From Branchiostoma floridae (Eukaryota; Chordata; Leptocardii; Amphioxiformes; Branchiostomatidae), in contig NC_049979.1 of NCBI RefSeq assembly GCF_000003815.2, forward strand, positions 1,380,848 through 1,444,847: a stretch of 64,000 nucleotides of DNA, read 5' to 3'. The translations under genes were made by a program, and so were the position numbers. Below are positions 56,815-64,000 of the stretch, piece after piece (position 1 is the stretch's first letter; the number at the start of each line of letters is the position of its first letter). The notes under the pieces are model-generated. The model saw only the letters and a program-made list of their open reading frames with translations. It had not been told where the DNA came from and made no database searches.

Positions 56815-57546
56815 GTAGTAGTAGTAGTAGCAATGTAGTAGTAGTAATTGGTTTATTGACAAAAACATATATAAAATTGGCATTGCAGCAAACACTGAAT
56901 TGATTTACAATCAGACCATGCACAAAAACAAACGCGAAAAATTAAAGTATTTACAATATAAGAATTTCTTTTTCTTGTGACCTTGAAAGAAAATTCTTAT
57001 GTCCTATGATCTATCAACCTGATGAAATTATTTTCGGAAATTTACAAATGACGTACGTTCTATCATTACCAATTACTATATCATGACAGTTGCGAACTAA
57101 TACAATTAAGAGCGTGTCACGGTTTGAATTTATCAGAAACAAGGTTCCGTCCAACAGGATTATCAGTTCAGTTCTGTAGATCGACACTAAGGAGTTTCGC
57201 AATCGCTGGTATAGCACTCGTGGTGTTGCGCTTAGTACCCCTGACTTGGCAGTACTGACGTGAGTTTCTGTCAGTGGTCTTCCATGCTGTTCTCCTCGAG
57301 TTGGAGGCAGCCAGAAACAGAAGCGTGGCGATTGTTGCACTTTCTTTGCAAAGTTCAAGCAGAGGTCGTGTCTGTGATCAGAAAGAGTCTGTAAGTCCAA
57401 TGTTCCCAAGGCTTCCGGATATGTGGTGTACTATCGACCCAACATAATCCTACAAGCACGTTTCTGAACGCGTTCTAGCCTGCTGATTTGTTTGTTGTTG
57501 AGGGCGGCGTTCCAAACTGGAGCTGCATACTCCAGCAGCGGGAGTC
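56815..57546 (-). mobile_element. Dead non-LTR retrotransposon 3' end next to the LRR-Ig splice acceptor
   Basis: The minus strand encodes PLLEYAAPVWNAALNNKQIS, RLERVQKRACRIMLGR, a stop, then LGTLDLQTLSDHRHDLCLNF and SPRFCFWLPPTRGEQHGRPL, the usual end of a LINE ORF2. It ends with ATAAACCAATTACTACTACT, a (TAC)n tail near 56815. On its 5' side the element stops where homology with the other LRR-Ig upstream regions begins (GGCTGCGGCAGCAACTATCT at about 57552). Confidence 0.8.
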
Positions 57547-57608
57547 CACTGGCTGCGGCAGCAACTATCTACTACACTGAACAATGATTCTCTTTCCTTT
57601 CAGGAAAA

Positions 57609-60476
57609 ATGTCTTATTTTATCAAGAAACTACTGGTCCTTTTGCTGATCATCCTGAAGGAAACTGGGCTCACCACGACCTGCAGCAGCAGCTGTTCATC
57701 ATCCTGTGACTGCAGCGGCAGAGGTCTCAGCTCTGTTCCTCAGAATCTACCTACAAGTATCACTAGCCTTGACTTAGCACGCAATGCCATCACAAGCATC
57801 CAATCTGGCACATTCTCAAATCTACCTAAGCTGAAAGACTTAAAGCTGCATGACAACCATCTATCTAACATTCAGCCCGGCGCATTCTCAAATCTACCCA
57901 ATCTTTTCTCTTTGTTTCTGTCAGGCAACAGACTAACCGACATTCCTCCTGCTGCATTCTCAGGTGTGCCCACGCTTGGATCATTGCTATTAAATAGGAA
58001 TCCTCTAAATAACATCAAACCTGATTTGTTTTCAAATCTCAAATCTACAAGTTTGTCAATGTCCTCAAATGGGATAACTAACATCGATTCTGATACATTC
58101 TCAATGATACCCATGCTGCGTAGTTTAGACCTTGATTCCAATCAGCTAACTGTAATTCACCCAGGTACATTCGCAAGCCTACCCCAGCTAAAGTACTTGG
58201 AGTTGGCCTATAATAAGATAACCAACATTATGCCTGGCGCGTTCTCAAATCTTCATCAGCTCGAAGAATTAGAGCTGATGTACAACCATATAGCTGAGAT
58301 TCAACCTGGTACATTTTCAGATCTCCCAATGCTTAAAGCTCTATACCTGCGAAATAACCAAATGACAACCATTCAACCTGGCACATTCTCAAACCTACCA
58401 AAGCTTCGTAGAGTAAAACTGGGCAACAACCCCTGGCATTGCGACTGTAGGATGGTCGCATTCAGGAGAAAGATGACCCTTTTGTTTGAAAACGAAATCA
58501 TTTGTGAGGAACCTGGTAACTTCCTTGGGCAAAAGCTTCAACATATAGATCCCAAAAATTTGATCTGTGTAAAACCGAAAGTCGAGGTTCAAATAGGCAA
58601 AGATTCGACACTGCTGCGTGGAAATGCGCTTCATTTAATCTGTAAAGCTTCGGGGATTCCTAAACCAGACATTATGGTCATTCTTCCATCTGGACAAAAT
58701 GCGACTGCTGGGTCAGATGGGAGAGTTACCGTGAATAAGAATGGTAGCATCATTGTAAGGGATCTTACCAAAACAGATGCAGGGTCGTACGTTTGCGTGG
58801 CATCAAATCATGTTGGTTCTTCATTTGCGACACTGTCTATTGAGATTAGAATGCCAACACTGGCAATACCAATACCCTCAGACAGCCCTATCGGTACAGG
58901 CTCAGCAATTGCCCCAACTAATCCTATTGGTAACACACCTTCTACTCTGTCTGCTGATGGTATAACAACAATTTCAACGCTTGACAGCATAGACGGCCCT
59001 ATTACAGGTTCAATCCTTACCTCAACAATCCCTACCGACTCCGCATCTTTCACATTGCCCGCTGATAGGCAAATGCCATCAACCATATCATCACCAATAC
59101 GACATAGCAGATCTGCTGTCACAAGCCTAATGTTTTCCATGCTGCCTGAAGACCCAATCACCTTGAGGTTTCAGAGGGACAAGAATAAGACATTACTTTG
59201 GGGGGACAATCTACGTTTGGTCTGTAAAGCTTCAGGAATCCCCTCAGGTAACATGACGGTTATTCTCCCATCTGGTCTCAACATAAGCGCCAATGAGTCA
59301 AATGGGAGAATAATTGTCGGGGTGAATGGTACAACTTTGACTATTACCATAACAGATGTCACTGTGGCAGATGCTGGTCCGTACATCTGCCATGTTGGCT
59401 CCACAACTGCCACGCTGATTGTTGACATCAAAGGCCCATCTTCATCACTTTCCCTTCAGGTTGCTTCGTCAGCATCCTTGCCACCTGGCAAGACAGAAAA
59501 TAAGGCTAGCCCGGTGGTCTTTTCGCTGTCAATTGGTTTTGGTACATTTTCTGCATTCCTGATTATATATGGCGTTGCTTTGGCTCTGTTTCGATGTAGG
59601 GCCAAAAAGACCCCTTTGGTCCTTGCACCTCCAAAGGGTCACTTGGGAGGTAAATCGTCAACCTTCGAGAACACCAGCTGCCCCACAGGGAAAAGAGACC
59701 AAGATAACATATATGAGAATAGTGATGAAGCCGATACAAACGAACAGGCTAACATAGCGTTATATGAAAATGAGGCAGGAACAGTTATTGGCCAACAAGC
59801 AAGCATGGGTGAGAAAGGGAAGGAAACAGGTACAAAAGAACAAGATAACACATATGAGAATAGCAAAGAAGCTGGTACAAAAGAAAAAGCTAACATAAAT
59901 GACAATGAGGAAGAATCAGGTACAATCCAGCGAGCTTACAAGGTAGCAAGTCCTCCCTCTGGAGAGGCTGAATGTCCAAAAGCAGGATGTCGAAATGAAT
60001 CAGATTGTGCAGTCCAGGAAGTGATAGTTCACGAAGCGTTTACGTATGAGAATAATGACGAAGAGACAGTTCCTGGTGTTGAAGATGAGAAGCATGTTTA
60101 TGATACGGGTTATGAGGAAACATTAGCTGGTGTCTCTCAGTCTATAAATCAGTATGGCAGTGGGGAGGCCGTATCTTCTCCTGAGTTTAACCGTGTGTAT
60201 GATGGGGAGGATGTATCTTCTCCTGGGTTTAACCGTGTGTATGGTGGGGAGGCTGTATCTTCTCCTGAGTTTAACCGTGTGTATGATGGGGAGGCTGTAT
60301 CTTCTCCTGAGTTTAACCGTGTGTATGATGGGGAGGCTGTAACTTCTCCCGAGTTTAACCGTGTGTATGGTGGGGAGACTGTATCTTCTCCTGAGTTTAA
60401 CCGTGTGTATGATGGGGAGGCTGTATCTTCTCCTGAGTTTAACCGTTTGTATGATGGGGAGGCTGTATCTTCCTGA
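57609..60476 (+). CDS. LRR-Ig transmembrane receptor (955 residues), nine LRRs, tail cut in a minisatellite
   Basis: Leader (MSYFIKKLLVLLLIILKETG), N-cap, nine LRRs (the second and third of the sister genes are missing: NAITS runs straight into IQSGT), LRRCT (NNPWHCDCR), Ig1 (DAGSYVCVASN), stalk, Ig2 (DAGPYICHVGS), membrane helix about 636-660 followed by RCRAKK, then an acidic tail with IYENSDEADTNEQAN, LYENEAG, TYENSK, TYENNDEE and seven GEAVSSPEFNRVYD-type units. The ATG follows the CAG/GAAAA acceptor at 57603/57604. The stop at 60476 comes from loss of two bases (TATCTTCCTGAG against TATCTTCTCCTGAG). The rest of the tail persists downstream in other frames. Confidence 0.88.
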   Translation: MSYFIKKLLVLLLIILKETGLTTTCSSSCSSSCDCSGRGLSSVPQNLPTSITSLDLARNAITSIQSGTFSNLPKLKDLKLHDNHLSNIQPGAFSNLPNLFSLFLSGNRLTDIPPAAFSGVPTLGSLLLNRNPLNNIKPDLFSNLKSTSLSMSSNGITNIDSDTFSMIPMLRSLDLDSNQLTVIHPGTFASLPQLKYLELAYNKITNIMPGAFSNLHQLEELELMYNHIAEIQPGTFSDLPMLKALYLRNNQMTTIQPGTFSNLPKLRRVKLGNNPWHCDCRMVAFRRKMTLLFENEIICEEPGNFLGQKLQHIDPKNLICVKPKVEVQIGKDSTLLRGNALHLICKASGIPKPDIMVILPSGQNATAGSDGRVTVNKNGSIIVRDLTKTDAGSYVCVASNHVGSSFATLSIEIRMPTLAIPIPSDSPIGTGSAIAPTNPIGNTPSTLSADGITTISTLDSIDGPITGSILTSTIPTDSASFTLPADRQMPSTISSPIRHSRSAVTSLMFSMLPEDPITLRFQRDKNKTLLWGDNLRLVCKASGIPSGNMTVILPSGLNISANESNGRIIVGVNGTTLTITITDVTVADAGPYICHVGSTTATLIVDIKGPSSSLSLQVASSASLPPGKTENKASPVVFSLSIGFGTFSAFLIIYGVALALFRCRAKKTPLVLAPPKGHLGGKSSTFENTSCPTGKRDQDNIYENSDEADTNEQANIALYENEAGTVIGQQASMGEKGKETGTKEQDNTYENSKEAGTKEKANINDNEEESGTIQRAYKVASPPSGEAECPKAGCRNESDCAVQEVIVHEAFTYENNDEETVPGVEDEKHVYDTGYEETLAGVSQSINQYGSGEAVSSPEFNRVYDGEDVSSPGFNRVYGGEAVSSPEFNRVYDGEAVSSPEFNRVYDGEAVTSPEFNRVYGGETVSSPEFNRVYDGEAVSSPEFNRLYDGEAVSS

Positions 60477-61050
60477 GCTTAACCGTGTGTATGGTGGGGA
60501 GGCTGTATCTCCTCCTGAGTTTAACCGTGTGTATGATGGGGAGGTTGTAACTTCTCCCGAGTTTAACCGTGTGTATGGTGGGGAGGCTGTATCTCCTCCT
60601 GAGTTTAACCGTGTTTATGAAGGGGAGGCTGTATCTTCTCCTGAGTTTAACCGTGTGCATGGTGGGGAGGGTGTATCTTCCCCCTGAACTTAACCGGGTG
60701 TTATGCTGGGGAGGATGTATATTCTCCTGAGATTAACTGTGTGTATGATGGGGAGGCTGTATCTTCTCCGTAGTTTAACCGTGTGTATGATGGGAAGGCT
60801 GTATCTTCTCCTGAGTTTAACCGTGTGTATGATGGGGAGGCTGTATCTTCTCCTGAGGTTAATCGTGTGTATGATGGGGAGGCTATATCTTCTCCTGAGC
60901 TTAACCGTGTGTATAGTGGGGAGGCTGTATCTTCTCCTGAGCTTCACCGTGTGTATGATGGGGAGGCTGTATCTTCTCCTGGCCTTAACCGTGTGTATGA
61001 TGGGGAGGCTGTATCTTCTCCTGAGTTTAACCGTGTGTATGCTGGGGAGG
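60163..61050 (+). repeat. 42-base coding minisatellite, about 21 units
   Basis: Unit GGGGAGGCTGTATCTTCTCC followed by TGAGTTTAACCGTGTGTATG and AT, encoding GEAVSSPEFNRVYD. Unit 8 has a 2-base loss, units 13-14 an indel and unit 15 a stop. The count is by eye from the translated units. Confidence 0.93.
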
Positions 61051-61367
61051 CTGTATTTGCTTCATCTCAGTGTATCTATAGAAATAGCAACGGCGAAGCA
61101 ATGTCTATTGCCTCGCCAGCCATCTACAAGAATGATGGTAAACAGATGAAATCCTCTGCTTCTTGTGTCATGTATGGAAATGACGATGATGGTTTGGCAG
61201 TATTTACCTATTCTCGGTTTAACCGTGAGTCTGGCAATAAGGGTGAGACAGTGCCATATGCTTCCTCTCAGATTAACGATGAGAATCCTGGTAACAGGGA
61301 GGAAACAGTGGCTGACGCCTTATCAGCAATGTATAAGAATAAAGGCGAATATGATGAACGGAAATGA
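60477..61367 (+). pseudogene. Broken tail remnant of the 57609 LRR-Ig gene
   Basis: The 42-base units continue in a shifted frame to about 60680, where another indel follows (TCTTCCCCCTGAACTT). One unit carries TAG (CTCCGTAGTTT, near 60770). An open run 60783-61367 then reads through seven more units into SSQCIYRNSNGEAM, VMYGNDDDG, YASSQINDENPG and ends at 61367. It would be the receptor C-terminus if the indels were absent, either in another allele or a corrected assembly. Confidence 0.8.
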
Positions 61368-61370
61368 TGA

Positions 61371-62172
61371 GGATATCTTGGATCAGTACATGCCAGACTT
61401 ATTGTATCATGTATATGATGTACAATGATATAATATTTGACAATTCTCAAGACCTACGTGTAAATAGCAATTTATTGTGGACCTTTATGCACATAAAGTC
61501 CCCTCACTTAAGACTGTTATATATTCTATTCTTGATGTTACAATAACAATAATTGAAAGACATCATTCTAATAACACTTTCCATCAATTGCATCACACTG
61601 ACTGATTTTTAATGTATTTTTGTAATGTAAGAATGATTGGTGATTAAATAGCAAAGCAAACTGTATTACGTATATGGCAGCAGACCTAGAGTTATAGAGA
61701 TAACTATAATAGAAATGGAAGAAAATTAATGCGATGTAGAATCTTCTTTAAAAATTCATTGATTTTGTTTTCAAACAATGTTTATAGACATCGTTTAGTC
61801 ATTTACTTACTCCGGAAGCTTACCAAAGTGGGCAGTTGGCCGATGTCTTTGAATATAGGATCGTTCTGTTGTAAAGTAATGTGAATTAGTTTTTACCTGA
61901 TTCATCTGTACTAGAGCGTAATCTCACATTTATTTCTAGCATAACTCACTTGATGTAGAGGTACGTGTCTATTATGTTTCTGCAGAATCTTACTGGAACA
62001 CGCGTATACTGTCCTGGATAACAAAGCCGTCAATTCATAGACAGGACTTGGTTGTGATAATGCAAATAATTTCGTGTCAGCAGCCACTACCATATGGAAC
62101 TACACTTATCTCTAATGATGATATTCTGTTACCGCACAACAATTCACATGCGCTAAGAATCAGACGACGCAC
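61371..62172. other. 3' flank of the 57609 gene, paralogous to 51300-51630
   Basis: Non-coding. From about 61680 it matches the 3' flank of the 47298 gene, for example GTATACTGTCCTGGATA and GCAAATAATTTCGTGTCA, showing that the duplicated block extends beyond the coding region. Confidence 0.7.
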
Positions 62173-62272
62173 NNNNNNNNNNNNNNNNNNNNNNNNNNNN
62201 NNNNNNNNNNNNNNNNNNNNNNNNNNNNNNNNNNNNNNNNNNNNNNNNNNNNNNNNNNNNNNNNNNNNNNNN
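62173..62272. other. Assembly gap (100 N)
   Basis: Exactly 100 N in the 3' flank of the last LRR-Ig gene. Confidence 0.99.
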
Positions 62273-64000
62273 TACAACAAGGGAGCTCATTCGATAATCA
62301 GATGAGAGATGATAAATTGGTCGAACTCTGAATAGTAATAAGGAAACAAATCCCAACTGTGATTCTATTGCCTTGGACATGGATATAGTCTTAGTTTTTG
62401 AATGGCAGTTAGCTTTTGACATCGGGAAGAAGTTCTATAGGTTTCGGTTCCCTAGCAGATGATTTAGGAACTACGGGGGGGGGGGGGGCATTTTTTAAAA
62501 AGCAAATAATTTTATCAAAGAAGATTACTAAAAAACACATTTCTCATGATTAAGAGCATGCAGGTGGCCTACACAGAAAGGACACGGTAAAAAGTAAATT
62601 CTGCAAATGACTTTTCTCACATACAGTAATGTTACTTGGGTAGAGAGGACGATGAATAAAAAACATTATACTAATTAAATCCTTATTTTCCTAACTAATG
62701 AGACATGATCAAACGAGTAACTCACAAAAGCTGTTCATATCTCACGCAGGTCTGAAGCCTTGGATCTCTTTTTCAAAAGAAAGTGCTGATATTTCTTCAT
62801 CTCAAAAGTGAAAATTTTGACTAGTTTGCGATGTTAATCATTATACCTATTTAGTGGATTTATAAGGCTCCCTTGGTGAACATGTACTTTTAGTGGGCAG
62901 CAAATGAATGTCAGGGACTTGGTTTGATGTTTCTTTATTAATTTTTTATTTATTCTATTTCACAGATTTGGCTGTAAAAGAATTACAGCCAAATAGCTAG
63001 TGGCTATTACAAATGCCTATCCCTGCTGGCAATAGGCAAATACAAATATGACCAAGACGTTAAATTCAAATCTTAAACTATCTATATGAGTGATCAGTAA
63101 GTCTATCTAATAGATGTTATTCTACTGTAAATGCATTTAAGTTCGCGGGGATTTAATTTCGCGGTAGCGGGAAAAGGGACTTTTCGCGGTGGATCTAAGT
63201 TCGCGATAAAACCATAGACTGTAGTCTAATACCACAATAGAAAAATATTCGCGGTGGCTTTAAGTTCGCGGTGAAGTGGTCAACGCGAAAACCGCGAATA
63301 TTAATCCACCGCGAACATTTCTGCATTTACAGTATTCAAAGCAAGCTGGCTGGTATTTAAGTACAACATGCTTTTTGGGTTCTGCGATCTACTTTCCACA
63401 GTAAGAGTAACTGATACAGCACAACATACACAGCAATCTGTACATTTAAATGTCACAACTTATGAGTGGAAACAAGGAAATAACACTGGCTTTAATTAAA
63501 GCTGAAGCAGATCTCCCTCGGAGCAACAAAATTAGTCAAGAGTTCATCTACTGATGTTACTGGAAATCTTAATAGACAATGGAAACAGAACATAATACTG
63601 TTACAGAAGTGGCATTTTTTTTATATCCAACAAATAATAAATTCTCTATGAGTTGGCTAAATTTTTTTAATTTCACCATTAAAACTGAGGTAGGCGGGGC
63701 TTATTCATAGGATCTATGTTGAAAGCCTGAAGCTCAAGGCAAAGGCAATGCTGACATCTTTAATCGAGGTGATGTGTTTTCATCAAGTAATTAGTACATG
63801 TAGCTACGTAACAAAACAATGTGACTTTGCTAAAGCTCACAGTTATCTACAGCCACTGCGATGTAGCTCTTGTCGGATATGGTGGGTAGGAAGCACTCAG
63901 CACATGTAACACCATCCTCCTACGCAGGGACATCCAACAAGGAAACCGCCTATCTGGATATACCCTGCTCTTTCAACTGTCACTCTTAGTTCCTGAGGAC
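62273..64000. other. Right-edge intergenic sequence
   Basis: The first 230 bases are paralogous to 51890-52960. A poly-G run lies at 62478-62488, a short hairpin (TTTGGCTGTAA...TTACAGCCAAA) near 62967-62995 and a MITE at 63124-63335. No gene was recognised. Confidence 0.6.
63124..63335. mobile_element. Intact MITE with TACTGTAAATGCA ends
   Basis: Begins TACTGTAAATGCATTTAAGT and ends ATTTCTGCATTTACAGTA. The interior is rich in TTCGCGGTGG and its complement. It is the unoccupied version of the element split at 14135-15245. Confidence 0.85.

Larger units (their letters stand above)
50771..57600. other. Intergenic stretch between the 47298 and 57609 LRR-Ig genes
   Basis: Contains the 3' flank of the first gene, the hAT and mariner MITEs, several direct and inverted copies of the upstream segments of the family (53020-53330, 53760-54090, 54200-54700, 54740-55960), the promoter-like block at 55075-55320 and the retroelement at 56815-57546. 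No protein gene was recognised. Confidence 0.6.

Noticed and set aside
60163-61050. Regularly spaced repeats that might suggest a CRISPR array
   Set aside because: The 42-base units are contiguous with no spacers, are in frame with a receptor tail, and the genome is eukaryotic.
60361-61149. Alternative-frame proteins of the LLLSLTVCMMGRLY and RRRYSLPIIHTVKL type over the 42-base repeat
   Set aside because: A repeat length divisible by three keeps all frames open. Only the GEAVSSPEFNRVYD frame continues the receptor.

Overview
The window looks like a piece of a lancelet (Branchiostoma, amphioxus) genome. The grounds are intron-rich vertebrate-type exons, extracellular-domain families known to be expanded in amphioxus (CUB, SRCR, LRR-Ig receptors), a dense mix of small DNA transposons, tRNA-derived SINEs and dead non-LTR retrotransposons, and three 100-N scaffold gaps. 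The species call is inference. No prokaryotic, organellar or CRISPR features were seen.

Layout. 1-5105: gene-poor DNA with SINEs, a retroelement relic, foldbacks and degenerate tandem repeats. 5106-31402 (+): one adhesion-type GPCR gene, read here as 39 coding exons whose reading-frame phases join up at every junction but one. Its order is signal peptide, CUB, LDLa, CUB-like, SRCR, SRCR, seven CUBs, EGF, SEA, HormR-like, GAIN, GPS and seven transmembrane helices, about 2,200 residues. Exon 20 has a 1-base frame error and part of the GAIN domain lies in a gap. Its introns hold nested transposons. 31403-35892: intergenic, with a TTAA-flanked piggyBac-like MITE and a SINE. 35893-61370: a cluster of four related single-coding-exon LRR-Ig transmembrane receptors, one on the minus strand (39159-35893) and three on the plus strand (45075, cut by a gap; 47298; 57609). 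Each has an LRR ectodomain, one or two Ig domains, one membrane helix and, where complete, a long acidic tyrosine-rich cytoplasmic tail. Each starts a few bases after a splice acceptor, so a non-coding first exon lies upstream. A shared block with a TGACGTCA palindrome sits 1.5-2.5 kb upstream of three of them and is the best promoter candidate. 61371-64000: the 3' flank of the last receptor, a gap and another MITE.

How it fits together. The GPCR should present a modular adhesion ectodomain with two potential self-cleavage sites, the SEA GS site and the GPS HL/T site. The LRR-Ig genes look like a locally expanding receptor family. Their ectodomains are conserved and intact, while their tails vary through minisatellites, and two of the three complete copies have tail frameshifts. 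The tails carry repeated Y-x-N sites, the Grb2-SH2 type. The near-identical 45 kb and 47 kb copies separated by a gap may be two haplotypes placed in tandem. Paralogous flanks supply empty-site controls for several transposon insertions.
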